From Otis tarda (lineage: Eukaryota; Chordata; Aves; Otidiformes; Otididae), in assembly GCA_026413225.1 (NCBI GenBank), contig CM048553.1:139446690-139510689 (forward strand): a stretch of DNA of 64,000 bases, read 5' to 3'. Shown piece after piece: positions 26,448-39,930 of the stretch (position 1 is its first letter; every line of letters starts with the position of its first letter). A program made the position numbers and the translations under genes. The notes beneath the pieces are model-generated. The model was given only the letters and a program-made list of their open reading frames with translations, ran no database searches and had not been told where the DNA came from.

Positions 26448-26560
26448 CTTGAAGACTATCAGGACTTTCCCTTTGTGAACCCATGTTGACTGTGCCTGGT
26501 GATTGCATTGTTCTTTAAATGCCTTTCAGAGAGCTCTTCAGTTTACCCTGGGCAGCTTTT
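26448..26560 (-). mobile_element. CR1 ORF2 reverse-transcriptase fragment
   Basis: On the minus strand, bases 26536 to 26463 encode EELSERHLKNNAITRHSQHG followed by FTKGKS, with a stop directly after. The block QHGFTKGKS is a hallmark of CR1-type reverse transcriptase (the segment before the first catalytic aspartate). Only about 110 bp can be recognised. It lies just left of the solo LTR at 26608-27200; no matching continuation is seen right of the LTR. Confidence 0.85.
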
Positions 26561-26607
26561 GGTGTCCATGGGAAACCATCCGTGCTACCTGCAACATTGT
26601 GATGTAC

Positions 26608-27200
26608 TGTGCTGGTTTTGGCTCGGATAGAGTTAATTTTCTTCACAGTAGCTGGTACGGGGCTGTGTTTTTTATTTGTACTGAAAACAGTGTTGGTAAT
26701 ACAGGGATGTTTTAGTTACTGCTGAGCAGTGCTTGCATAGAGTCAGGGCCTTTTCTGCTTCTCACACCACCCCATCAGCAAGTAGGCTGGGGTGCACAAA
26801 AATCTGGGAGGGGACACAGCTGGGACAACTGACCCCAACTGACTAAAGGGACATCCCATACCATATGACATCATGCTCAGCGGTAAAAGCTGGGGGAAGG
26901 AGGAAGAGGAAGGACATTCAGAGTTATGGTACTTGTCTTCCCAAGTTACTGTTAACACATGATCAAGCCCTGCTTTCCTGGAGATGGCTGAACACCTGCC
27001 TGTCAATGGGAAGTAACTAATTAATTCCTTGTTTTGCTTTGCTTGTGTGCACAGCTTTTGCTTTACCTATTAAACAATCTTTATCGCAACCCATGAGTTT
27101 TCTCACTTTTACCCTTCTGATTCTCTCCCCCATCTCACTGGAGGGAAGTGAGTGAGCATCTATGTGGTTCTTAGTTGCCGACTGAGGTTGAACCATGGAA
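26608..27200 (+). mobile_element. Avian endogenous-retrovirus solo LTR
   Basis: This is a long terminal repeat of an avian endogenous retrovirus. It opens with 'tgtgctggttttggctcgga' and 'tagagttaattttcttcac', then carries the familiar middle 'ttactgctgagcagtgcttg' and 'cttctcacaccaccccatca'. A degenerate TATA-like 'gtaaaagctggggg' lies near 26883, and the end region runs through 'attctctcccccat' to 'gaaccatggaa'. No gag, pol or env flanks it, so it is a solo LTR left by recombination between two LTRs. The terminal CA is mutated and no target duplication is visible, suggesting age. It is related to the LTR at 61201-61823. Confidence 0.88.
27069..27074 (+). promoter_or_regulatory. Polyadenylation signal ATTAAA within LTR
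   Basis: ATTAAA lies in the segment 'ctttacctattaaacaatct', the position where this LTR family carries its poly(A) signal. It would have marked the R-U5 part of the LTR. Activity today is unknown. Confidence 0.6.
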
Positions 27201-30200
27201 GCAGCTCATGAGAAAATTGGAAATATGCTGGTAAGGACATGTATTTAGATATTAATGAGAAAAATAGAATCCTCAGGCTCTATTTAAGAATGAAGGTGCG
27301 TTTATACTCCCAGTTGGCCTACAGAATGGCTTTTCACTAAGATGCCTGAGGCTTCACCAAGATGATAGTCTAATCCCATAAATAATAGATTTGTTAATTA
27401 TGACTCCTTTCATCCTTCTGTGCTATAATATCCAAATTATTATCCAAGCCATTCTAAATAGGTTGATTATGTATTTCTATAGCTTAGCTGGTTTATGACT
27501 TTTCTGTCTTTTACTTTGATCGCCACAGTAACACAGAACAATAATTTTGAAATCTCTTGGTCTTCTCCTCTTAAGAGTTGTTTTCCTCCCCTATATCTTT
27601 CACATATATTATCAGTGGATCCTGTTCACAGTAAGGATACGACAGTGTATCCTGGGAGTCATTCTGGTATCCCAGGAGATGAGGTCTTGCCAAGAAATGC
27701 AGCCACGGATGAAAGTGGAGAAAGGAAACAATTTACCCACGGGTCCCATGAGACCCTGTTACAATAGCTCAAAGTAGGGGGTTTTTGTATATATTTTATA
27801 TTTTTCATACTTTTTTTTTTTGTTTTAATAGAGTGTCCACTTGTCCGACCTCTTTTTCTAATGCTTTCCTTTATGATTAGAATGCCCCTTTTCTGTAAAT
27901 GTTAATTTAGTCACAACCCCCAGATTTTCGGCTGAAATCAGTCGCCTTTTGGCAAAAGGGAAGGGAATGCTGAAAAGACGTGACTACAGAACCAGCTCCT
28001 TGTTACCAAATTACAAGCCCAGAACAATAACTTAGAAATGTTTTCCCTGGGTTTTTCAGGTAAAGCAAACCACTTCTCAGGAGCTGGGAAATGCTTCCAG
28101 GTGCCACAATTTTGAGGTGATGAAGTTTCATGCCAGGGGATAAAGAGGCGCTCAGACAATACAGCAGGAGGTTCCATGTACGTGCGCCTATATCAACAAT
28201 AATCATCAAAGTGAAACTGCCTTTCGAGATTATTTAGACAGGTTGGGGTTGTGCCCTGTGATGCTGAGTTTATAGAAAGGCCCAGCCAGAAAAGCACTCT
28301 ACACCCAGATATCATAACAAAAGTAACACCCAGGGTAGTAAAATAAATATTTAATTTCTTCATCTTCCCATATCCACCTCAGACAACCAGCTAACTCTAA
28401 TAATACTTTACACTGTAATACTTTAGAAATACAAGTATTCTAAATTAATGTAAGTGTTTTGATAGATACTTGTGAGTTCATTTTTCACTCTCTGCCCACT
28501 GATGGCTTTCCAGCTATGGGGCAGAGTACTGGGTGGTGTTTTTTTGCATGTTGTAAGTATATCAAACCTAAAAGCCAAAGTAGCTTTTGAAACACTAATA
28601 CTATCACTCAGTGCTTATATTACTAGTTACATCTTCAGAGCCTTTTACAAACAGCTGTGAATGAAGAATGGTAATAGCTTGATTGTATTGTAAACCTGCT
28701 TTGCTGTTCCTCCAGCTGCTTCAGTGGGTCTCATCCTGGTGCCTGTGAGAACAGCACACTGATGCTTCAGATGGCTAAACACTGAAAGTGGGCTGTGGAA
28801 AGTTACGATTTTCCCTGTGTTTCCCCTAAAAGTGAGTTAGACAGTGCATATTAAAATTTTGGAAAGACTCTACCAGCAGGTGGGGGCTTGATATGGTAAG
28901 ATGTTACGTACCCAAGGAGACCCCTCCTCCACAGATCTTACCTGTGCTTGGACTATAAGGTCTTCGGGTGCCAGCCAGCATCTTTCCGCTTGGCGGAGTG
29001 TCCAGGGTAGTCTTGATGCATGACTCGGAGCTAGTAGGAGTGTAAACATGAGTTGAGTTACTATATATTGCCATCAAGGAAGACTTGTCCAGATGCTAAT
29101 AGTGGCAAAAATCATAGCCCCTTACACAGTAGGGGACACTTGCATGGTTTGGACCCCACTTTAGGGCTCAGCTGTTTGCCATCACTTCTGCCTTTGGTCT
29201 GCAGAGGTGTCTCCCACTCCCATTGTCCAAACCATGGATGGAGGAGGCAAAGGTCAAGTGGAGCAGGGGAGAAGCAGGTGGGGTGGAAAATGCACAGCAA
29301 CCATTCAGTTCCCCAAATGCTCCCCTTCAAAAGAGGGAGGCTGAGATCTGGCTGATATCTGTCTCTGAGTGCAGTTTCCTGGGCTGTGTCCTTCTCCCAC
29401 CTGCAGAAGTGTCTGCTTGCAGGGGACAAGATCTCGGCTGCTTCTTCCTCCTGAGGTCCACAGGTGCCTTCAGGAAGTGTCCCAGCCAGCACTGGTCCTC
29501 TGTGACAAAGTGTGTCACCCAGTTCCTGGGACCATAGTGCTACCGACCAGGGCTGGGGCTGGGCTCTGCAGCAGCTGCTGCAGGCTGCTCTGTACCGCAC
29601 GGGCATGACGGCGAGGCTGCCACGCTTGTGTCGCTGAAAGTAAACTGGATGTCAAGTACATTTCCCATCTGGCATCTATTAAAATAATGTGTGTGTGTGT
29701 GCGCGCGCCTATGTGTGTGTATAAAATGTGGACACACTCTCTAATTTCAAATATAGAACAAAATGCATGTTTTAAATTAAGTTTTAATTTTGTCTCTTTT
29801 GTTAATTGTAAAGATCCTTTATTTTAGAGTTTGTGCAAACTATTTTACTTAACATATTATCTGTAACAGATTGCATAAGCATGACTGTTATCTGTGTTAG
29901 TCATCACTTTAGGCCATGGAATATAACTCATGGCAGTCTGGATTTAATGAATGTTTGAATTAACCTATACCTAATTTCTTATGTTTTAAAACCTAAATCT
30001 CATTGAAAGCTGAGCTTTGTTTACTTCCCAAAATTGATCTGAGGGCCATTTGGAACACTTAGTGTATTCTAAAATGTGATCGTATCAACAATACACGCTC
30101 GAGTTTGTTTTAAAGTGAGTTTTTCTTTGCTAGTTTACATAAATCATTTTAAAAAATCGTTCACTTTTTTTTTGGATCATAATGTACTCACTTGGCTTTT

Positions 30201-31916
30201 AGACCTACATAGCTCACAGGCCAATTTTTCAAACAGGATTCTAAAGCTATTTGTGGATTACTTTCTGTTTGCTACTTGCAATCTGCATTCCTGAGGCAAG
30301 CATGCTAAAATGACTGAGGATTTTCATCAAGCTAAGTGATTATACTAAATAGAGCAATTTTGGGTGCTCTTAGCTTCTGTGTTTAAAAATACAATGCAGA
30401 AGAAACCAACACCACATTTTCCGTTAAACCACAGAGGGCACTGTTTGTTCCTAATATGAAAAGACCCTATTACATAGACGCTTGTCACTCTTCATTAAGC
30501 AATTAATATTAAGAGCTTAAATTTAGCCATTTTTTCCTTTTTTCCTTCTTTGACTTAAAAATTAACCAGGTGTCTTATATTGATGCACATTCTCCTGTAC
30601 TTTCAGTGTTTGGTACCAAATATTCCCTTTGTGCATCCCTCCTCTCCTTGCTGCTTCACCACACTACATGGAGTCAGATAGTTTCCCTTACAGTGATGGG
30701 TTTGGAGAAGTAGTACAAGAAATTGCCTTATGACTGTTTTATGGCTAATTAGCACTCTGCATTGTAACCTGCTCTTTTGGGGTAAGGTATTGAAGAAAGG
30801 GAGGCAGGGCAGCACTGGCAACAGCTGGAGTCCTCACTCTTAATATTTTTCTTCTGGTGCTTTCAACCAGGATGCAATAAAGAAATGCAGCGACTGAGTT
30901 ATGTGAGGTTGAAAGTCAATCGGCTATGTCAGTTTTGCAATTCTCGCAATTATTTTTTATTTATCTGCTACTATTCTGAACAATACATAATGGCATTTTC
31001 AGTTTTCTCAAAAGAAAAAAAAATCTTCCCAAAACTTGATTCAGAAAAAGCAATAGCAAAATTTTCAGGTTTTAATAAAAATAAAGATTGCATTTCTTTA
31101 ATTCCATGGGATTATTTTTGTTTCTATAAAAAATGCTAAAAAAATAGCAGAATTCGATGCAAAACAAATTTGAGACTTGTCTTGGAGTTTTGTTGATACA
31201 AAGTGGCCCTAGATCATTGTGCAGAGCATCACACACAGACAACATAAACTGTTTATAACATAAAAATCCTAATAGATTAAAGGAAAAAAAAAAGTAGAAA
31301 TTGAATAAATGGTGAACCTCAGATTAGCAGAAATATTCTTGTTCGCTTGTGCTTGCGTTAACTGTGCTGCAAGTTTGGCGCATCTCAGAAGCTTGTGAAG
31401 TATTACTTATTTTGCGTGTATGGGTCCTTATTTTAGCAGTTCCTCTCTCTGTCTAACAGTGACCCTTATGAGCTTTGCTGGTTAATATAATTTATTGTTT
31501 GCTTGAGGCCTGGATAACTTCTGGGGTTGCTTTTTTTTCCTTTTCAATCCCCCAGCCTGTGTGTAAGGCTGGTGTCAAGATCTGTGAGCACTGATGCACT
31601 GATGCAGCACTGCGTAGTCTTCACTTTCTCAGTGCCTGGCCAAAGAGGGACCTGGACCAGTTGGAACACAAATGGTATTACTAGGTAGTTGCAAGCACTT
31701 GGAAAGGATTGCAGGAATTATGGATGTCTCTGGAAAACAGATTTGCCCAGGATCCCCTGATGGGGATTCAGCAATTTATAAGTTGGTCACAGCTTCCAAG
31801 CTCATAGGTGGTCGTACAGCATCAAAATTTTGGGTCTTATTTATTGAAGGAGGAATAAGGGCTTATCACCATTCATCACTCTGGTTGACACCACTGTTTC
31901 TCTTTGCAGAACTGTA
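27201..31916. other. Unannotated DNA
   Basis: No recognised gene or transposon. The GC-richer part near 29110-29610 holds open frames on both strands (up to 164 codons, minus) without motifs. T-rich runs occur near 27812 and 30164. Confidence 0.5.
29687..29723. repeat. TG/GC alternating dinucleotide tract
   Basis: A 22-bp strictly alternating purine-pyrimidine run (29687-29708) consists of TG repeats followed by GC repeats. After a two-base break comes a second short TG run. Such tracts can adopt left-handed Z-DNA under negative supercoiling; this is a property of the sequence type, not shown activity. Confidence 0.9.
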
Positions 31917-32345
31917 AAATAACTGAGATTGTGAGGGATCTCAGGAGATCCCTAGTCCAACCTCCTGCTCAAAGTGGGGTCCCCTATGGGGCCAGACCAC
32001 ATTGCTCAGGTCTTTACCCAGTTGAGCTTGAAAACCTCCAAGGATGGAGTCTGTACAACCTCTCTGGGCAACCTATTACAATGCTAAATTATCTAAGGGT
32101 GATTTTCCTTCCTTATACCCAGGATGAATCTCTCTTGTTCCGACATGTCCCAGGATAGACCCTTGCGGAGTTTCTCTTCTCATCAGCCACTAAGTAGGGT
32201 ACTACTGGGTAACCATCACCCTTTGAAATGGACAATCCAGTCAGTTTTTCCTCCAATCTTGTAGTCCAGCCATCAAGACTATAAAGACTCACCTTGGACA
32301 TAAGGATACTGTAGGAGATCACGTTGAAAGCATTGCTGAAGGAAA
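31917..32345 (-). mobile_element. CR1 LINE (-) with large internal deletion
   Basis: On the plus strand the left part begins 'actgagattgtgagggatct' and runs through 'agtccaacctcctgctcaaa' and 'cctctctgggcaacctatta'. This is the CR1 3' region in reverse. From about 32150 the text jumps to a much more 5' part: the minus strand there encodes SYSILMSKVSLYSLDGWTTR, which matches the reverse transcriptase palm block 'VSH.ILL.KL..GLDGWT.RW'. The intervening stretch of roughly 1 kb of consensus, including the polymerase catalytic site, is missing. The copy looks older than those at 1.4 and 53.4 kb. Confidence 0.82.
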
Positions 32346-35300
32346 CCTTTCCTCCATTGGGAATGACTCATGAGAAAGGTGCTGTTCTTGCAGCTACATT
32401 TAAAGGGACAATTTGTAAGACAGCTAATGGAGACTGTCCAGAGAAATAGAAATTATTCTGCTGGTTTCTAGGGTTTGTCCTTTTAAAAATCAAGACAGTG
32501 AGTTGAAATTCCCTTCTGAGAGTAGTTCAATCAACTCATCCCTTGCTATAAGGCGAAGGATGATAAATTTTTGGAGGTTTCTTTTCAATTATGCAGTAGT
32601 AGAGGCCTGCAGTATTTTAAAGTAACCTGAATATGAGATTGTCCATACCAGCAAAAAGGCAAACTCTGCTGCTCAGCTGGAGTGTTACTTTCCTTGCAGG
32701 CACTGCTAGAGACAAGGGCATTATCCTGCAGGTGCGGTTACATGCTTGTGTATGCGTTTTAGGCTTGGGTCTGCATTACCACAGGATAGTTATAAAAACA
32801 CGTAGATAGCTCTGTGGAAGAATTTGATTTTTCAAAATGGTTTTCATGTACTTCTTTGCCTGTCTGATTTTCAAAAACTGGAAACATAATCTGGGAAATA
32901 GGGCCACAAAGTCATTACAAAAGCCCTGCACAGCACAGCTCTTGCTGTTTTTGGCTTTTCTCTCTCCTCCATATGCCAATTCATTCCTAGCTATGCTTAT
33001 CAAGGGATCATAAGCATTTTCCATCTCATTTAATTTCTGAACCTGGAATTCAGTATTCTTCAACATAGAATATTGAGACTGCTTTAATTTGCTAAGTTTA
33101 GGCATATCCTGAATATCTAAATATTTTTAAACATAAGGTTCCTTTGATATTTCCTTTTAAGTGACATAGAATGAGTTTGTAGAAGAGAAAGCAGTACTTA
33201 AGTTATCCATAATGCATCTGTTTATGTTTCCAACTGGTGTACTTTATCACCAAGTCATTGGTTTATATTATAAAATGATGGTTGTGTAATAAGTAGTTAG
33301 CAGAAACCACAGACACGTCTTTGAAATAACACTAATGGCCATTTTTGATTAAATATATGAGACTTTGTGAAAATGATTTGGTGCAGAAATGTATTTTCTT
33401 TACTTCCTGTTAACAGTGAGTATGTTGAAGCCCTTTAATCTCTGCTGCACAACTAAACATTTTTTTTCTTGTTTGGAATTAGTTTGAACTAGCAAGCACC
33501 ATTTAATAATCAAGAAGCTTTAAAGCAAGTGAATTTGATCAGGGAAGCACTAATTAACAGTACAAAGTGAAAAGAAATGTCCACGTATAATGGTTTCAAA
33601 TAGAAATACAATTAGCTGGTAACCTTGGGAATTAGTTATTCTGCCTCTTTCTATTCTCATCTGGTTTACAGCACTGAGGATCCTTTTCTGCTGGCTGAAT
33701 TTGTATATGTAAGAATCAATAAATAATAGTAAATGATAAAGCACACTGGAAGGGCCAAGCATGATGACATTTTTAAGACTTAAGATTTGCTCGGAAGCAA
33801 TTAAATTTCTGGGTTTATACGAAAGGTGCAGCCAGTCCTTAGCAGTTCACAACACTGCGCACTGGATAAGTTTTCTGGCATTTCACAAGTAAGTCTTCCA
33901 ACCAGTTCCTAAGCTAAAATTAGATGTAAGTTGGATCCATAGATAAAGATGTGATCCTTGGCCAAGTTTAGCATTTATGTCTGTTAAATACTCTTGCTTG
34001 AAAATGGCACTTCCTCTATAGTTCAGCTGTAAGATTATATTTTGCACAGGACATATCTGAAGAAATAATTTATGATTAAGTTTTTACGCACTGTTGTATT
34101 TAGCTGCTATTGCAAGCAGTTTTGCTGATGCTACATATTATCAATCTTTTCTGAGAAAAGATTTGCTAAACTTTTGACTACTTTTTCATGTTTTTTTCCC
34201 ACCCAAGGTGGGAGGTGGAGGGGGCGTGTTTTGGGAAAGCTCTTACCAAACTTTTTCAGCTTTAAGAAATCAATTCATTAAAATATTCACTTTTCATATT
34301 GTTGACATTCTGGAAAAAAAACCTCTCTTAATTCAGAATCCCATGAGGCTTTGGTATCAGAACTGGAAATACAACCTCTGTTTTGTGACTGTACTCTTGT
34401 TTATCTTAGTGCCTTAAAATTCGGTTGTACTACAAAATTTTGAAAAATAAAAAGGTTTGTAAACGTTTAGAAGATACTTCTTTGACATAAGGAGCTAAAA
34501 AACCTTTTTTTTTTTGACTGGACACACCTTGATTTGCCTAGTTTCAGCTGACCTGCCCAGGGCACGGTACACTGGAAGCTGGGGTGGGGGGAAGTTGGAC
34601 AAGGAGTCTGAATGAAGAGCTGGGCAGCAGGACCTGAGATTGTCAGGACAAGGGGATAAGAGCCATGAGCAGTGAAGGGAGAGCTCGAGGCAGAGGGACA
34701 GTGGGAAGTGGTGGCAGAACATGACTGTGGCACTGGGGATGACAGGAGAAACCAAAAAGGTGAGAGCTTGAGATGGGTTTTGGGAAAAGGGATGAAGAGT
34801 CAAGGGTGAGGAACAGACAGGAGTAGGGCGGGACAGGACTGAGGGAGCAGAGAAGGATAAGACAAGCTTGGAGCTGAAGGACAGAAAAGTCTACATCAGT
34901 TAAAATCCTCCTATGAGAGATAAAATAGAGGTAAAGATCCCGAGATCTTTTTTTCCCCATTAGGTTTTTCATTCTAGTTTCATAGGTTTGAAACAATTCA
35001 TTCTTCAAGCAACATCACCAAGACTGCAAAATAAAGCACTGAATAGCCAGTATTAAACGTATATAATATGGTCTCATAGCCTTCATTTAGTCTTCTTTTT
35101 TTTCCATATACAGGTCCAAATTACTTGCTCAAATGATCCGTATTCAACAGAGTTGACACTTCTGCACACAGTAACTGTAAACTCTTAATTACTGAGCAGC
35201 TGTTAACACTGCTGCATCCCTTCAATGCTCAGTGAGAATTTCCTACACCTGATTTACTGCACACCGTTCAACCCCAGCTCTTATGACAGGCAGATTCATT

Positions 35301-38300
35301 AATGTAGGTTTGTTTTCTAGGGATGATAATAGGTGTGACATAGATATAGTACTTCATATTAACCACTGCATTGTTAAAACAGTGGATTTTGTGATATGAA
35401 GGGATATTAACCCAGTTGTATAAGTGGGCTGATAAAATATTTAGGAACTGAGACCAGAAGTGATTATCATATTGGTCACCCTTTCTGAGAAGGCGAGTGT
35501 CTGCAGAGTGCATAACATTAGATGGACTTAACTCCTGGACACTTGTATCTTGGCACTTAGGAGTCAAGTGCCAAGACTTTCTGCCAGGCATTCAGCAAAT
35601 GAAGTCTTTGCAATTAGTGATCACCTGCAAAATGTCTGGCTTTGAGCCGATATCCAAGTTTTCAGAAGCTGCAGGCATGAACTTCTTCATTCTCTTTCTG
35701 TAGTTTCCTACCACATTCTTTTTTTTGATGTATTCAAAGAAAGAAGGAGAGGTCCTACAGATAGCAGTTTTCCTTTCATAATTTGGATCCATTTCAGAAA
35801 CGTTTTTCCTGTGAATTGAACAGGACAGGGATCCTGTGGTAAAATACCCATCTCTAATAAAAAGCAGTAAAATGCTAGTTAAATGTTAGTTATGCAGGCA
35901 AACTTAACTTCAATATTCACTGACTGCTTCACTACTTTAGTTTGGTTTTAGTCAAATTAACCAGGTATGGGAGAAATAGCAGCTTCCTACTAGTTTTGTG
36001 AAGGCATTTCATGTGAGATGAATGGTTCGGATGGTTCCTGCTGCAGGAAAGCCTAGAAAGCCTGGGCTGCCCAAACGGCACATGCACCCTGCCCAGATCG
36101 TCAGCTCCTGCTGTTTCTTGCTCTCTGGGCTGCCCCCCACAGCAGAGAGGGAGGCTGAGGTTATTTTGTTGAGGAGGAAGGGTAAATAGAGCACAAAGGA
36201 CACAAGGCTGTAGAAAATCAGAGTCATTAATTCTGTTGCCAGTGGAGCAGTGTATGTGTAATGACGACTTAAGCTACAAAATCCTTAAGGTCTTAGAGAT
36301 GACTCTGCCATTCATGACATTTCATCTGCAGATAATGTGTAAACAGTACTTTTGGGAGGGACACTGCTAGAATTTTCTCTTGCTAAGCCCATACAATCCC
36401 ATTGTGTTTAGAGAAATTATGCAGGAGTGCAGTCAAAAGTTTAGACACATAGATTCAGTGGTCTCGATCCTATCACACACTCCATAGACAATAATAAAGG
36501 TCAGAATTACCAGCAAGCTCCAGGCACTTTACACTCTTCAGGTGTGACCAATCTAATTCAAAGCCACATCAACTTTTTCTCCAGGTCTGGAAGTTTTGTG
36601 TGCCTTTAATATAGTAAACCTGCTTGTAAGAATGAAATTAAGCAAAAAAAGTTTTAAATGAGAATTTTTACATCTAAAGCATCCACAGAACACTAACTCT
36701 ATTTTTAGGAGTATCAGGAGGTGAAAAATGCATAAAGTCTCTTTAAAAATAACTTTAATCTAATCTGGAACCAGACTGTTAAAATCTTTCCCTCAAAACT
36801 ACATAATTGTTTGGTCACATTAATACACCTTACTATGTAGAGTACTTAAGGATCTTGAACATGCATTTCTTATCTGAAAAAATGTGACTTTTTTTTTCTA
36901 AGTACAATCTTAACACTGTTTTCTTCTTAGTTTTTTTACCTATGAAATTCATGGTTGAAGTTTTGAATTTTTTTCCCAGCTAATGAGTGTTTTATCTGAG
37001 AACCCAATCTGAACTTTCTGCTCTCAAGGGAGATGAAGGGAGGAGAATTAGGCTTATTAAAATGCTTTCTAGGAAAGATGAAATTTAGGATTTCTTGGAT
37101 CTTGTTATGGACCAGGAAATAATAGGAATAATAAACCCAAGATGGATATTATATTTTTAAACAGGGATGCACTGACAATGTTTCCATGTGTAGCCTTTGG
37201 ACTATACGATCTGTTCAGCATGGCCTAATGGCAACAGCGGTTTTGCTATTTGACTTCTTTGCATCCAGGGATTTTGCCACATGTAATGAAGCATTTGTTA
37301 TCCATAACTACTTCATTAGTGTGAAGACTCACATGGAAGAGTTCTAGGGATCTCCCTTCAGAAAGCTGCCATTGGTGAGGTGGACGTTGAATATCCTCAA
37401 GGGAAAGAGATTCACTCTGAGAGACTCTCGTCCGTGAGAATACAATGCGGGCGCTCTCTGGAGTCTCTACGCTTGCATGAATAGGAAGGATTAAAGGTTC
37501 AGGCTTATAGCCCATTTGTCATGAAATCCCCTAATGATGACAGAAACTGTAGACTGGCCTCATATAGAATATCTATAAAGAGCAGAGTGAAAAGGATATA
37601 GTGAGGCAATGGTGCATGGCCCTAATTTTAGAAGTATTGAAAGTGAGAGAATTCGAGGAGTTTATGACAGTAACAGAATATTTGGGTTCAGTTTCCCTTC
37701 CTCCCGCCAGTGCAAAACCCAAGCACTAAAGGCTGTGTCTTGAAAAGCCCATATGAGCATCTGGTTATACTTGCTCTCCCTCTGTGTCCCCAGTACCCTC
37801 TAGGAAATACAAGAACATTAGTCCAAAAGCCACAATATGTAACGGGAAGAAAGCAAGATAGCAGTAATGCTGAGCAGCAGCCGGGATGCAGCTGGTGAGA
37901 GTGCCGTGATGCTCCTGCCTGTCTGCCTTCGACAGAATGGGGTAGCAGTGCCTGAGATTGTTAAGGCACTAGCCAAGTGTGCCTGTTTGTTGGTAAACTG
38001 GGATCTACTTGCGTCCTCAGCTTGACCCTGATCCCAAGGCGTGCTGAGGCTGTGGGACTCCTCAGATGGTCCAGGACTGGCACAGTCAGTTGCTCTGTTT
38101 TATTTCAGATGGAAATGTTTTGATTTTTCCCTCACTGAAAAAAATGTTGGAAATTCCAAATGTGCATTTCATTTTTCAGCTGGAACATAACGTCCCACAA
38201 AATGGAAATTTCCTCTCTTTGTCTAGCTGCAGCCTGGAAGAAGGGGCCTTTGAGGAGATGCACAGGAGAGGTGTAGCCTGATCTTCAGAGGAAAAAATGA

Positions 38301-39930
38301 GTGTGAGGCTCTGGGACTGCTGCTCTTCTGTACAAATAGAAGTGTATTTCCTAATCTGAACATATTGTGTTTTAGCTGATAAAAATATAATCTTTGCAAC
38401 TTTTTGCTGAACACCTGGAATTTTTCAAAGGGATATCTATACCAAGTAAGTTCAGTTACAGATCTGCAAAACACGAGTGGCAGGCGGGGGTGAAGGCAGG
38501 AAAACAAGGTGTTTCAGGACACGAAGCAGCCCTGCTCTGCCAGGATGCCTGTTTAAAGTATAAACTCGTATGAGCAAGGATAATCTTTTTCTGTATGTAG
38601 TGTGGTGTTCGGCAAGCTGTTACAAATCAGTAATAATCTGTGTATGCTGGCTTGCCAGGCACAGTTTTTTACTCCAAATTTTTCCTTGAGAAATCATAGC
38701 ACGGTGTTACGTGTCTCTATCCTGGCATTGCAGTGAAGAGTTACCTGCTGCCCATGAGGGAGAGTGGTTACATGGTGTGGGCAATATCTGCATGCAACTG
38801 CTACGTGAGCAAATGCAAGCAGTACCCCCATAAGAATCAGTCTGGTAAAAGGGAAAAAACCCCACCTGTTTGCCAAGATGATTAAGCACAATGGCTGAGA
38901 TGGGGCTCATGGGCATTTATCAGATTATCTACCATGACAGGAGGCACACCTTGCCTCTTGTGTTCTCAGCTAACTCATGTGCTCTCAAAAATATGACCCT
39001 GCAGGTATCAAAATTTTAAAGTGCATTGTTTCAAAACAGACTGAAAGAAGTTCCTGAACAGAAAATGCAAAATGTTTTGTTCAGTGGGCTACTCAATAAG
39101 CTTTTAACTTCTGTAGTTTTTCCTGTTTATCCTAATAGATGTCTTCTTGTTTCCAAAATGTCAGAATAAGAAACGCCTCCATTAACTTAATTTAGACAGT
39201 TCAATTTCAGTGGTGCCCACTGCACTTTGCATTTTATAGTTTGCAGTTAGGAAGCAACATCTGGACTTGTCCCAGTGAAAATGAGATTTCCCACTGTTAA
39301 TACATTCATTGTATTTCCTTATATAAATATTGTTTTATTATAGAAAGGAATTGTGTTATTAATCTTGACTGTGTGTCTGGACTGTTGATTCAAACATGGA
39401 AGACAAGGTCGTTTCCAAACACTTGAGGTACCTAAGCCCAGAAGCTACTGTTAAGTGGCATCCACATGTTGGCTTTGAGTGCCTTGCAGCCATTTATATG
39501 TTCACGAGTCTGCAGGAGAAATGTAGTTTAGAGCACAGTATCTCAACCCCATATTTGACATCACTGGGAATCTAAATTTCTCTGTCTTACCATTAAAATG
39601 TGGTAACTGTGGGTTTGCTGACTTGAAATGCGGCTATTTAGTGAAACAAACATATTGGAAATCAGGTTGTTACTTGAATGATTGCTTGCTAGTCATGTTT
39701 TCCTAAGCAGATCGTCAGTGCTCTCTGTGAGCAGATGGCTATTTAAGCAGATATCCTGCCTGGTTTTAGGGGACTGGATTTGATGCATGTGTAAGGTTCC
39801 CTGTGTAACCCAGTTCTCAAAAGTTTTACTTTTTTACAGTCACAGTCGATTAAATCTGACCTGGCACGGGACCAGAAAGCCTTTGGGAGGATTAGTGGTT
39901 ATTAGTGTCATTGCCTTTTCTACTGTAAAA
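32346..39930. other. Unannotated DNA
   Basis: No recognised gene or transposon. A purine-rich segment spans about 34560-34890. An 11-bp-arm inverted repeat is listed separately at 35548-35576. Open frames up to 121 codons show no motif. Confidence 0.5.
35548..35576. repeat. 11-bp-arm inverted repeat
   Basis: Bases 35548-35558 (tcttggcactt) and 35566-35576 (aagtgccaaga) are exact reverse complements with a 7-base loop. An 11-bp arm is close to what chance gives in a window this size. Confidence 0.85.

Noticed and set aside
29112-29606. 164-codon minus-strand open frame with overlapping plus-strand frames
   Set aside because: Both strands are open at once, which is typical of GC-richer non-coding DNA. 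No family motif is present.
35548-35576. 11-bp-arm hairpin as a possible regulatory RNA structure
   Set aside because: Perfect arms of this length with short loops are expected about once by chance in a window this size.
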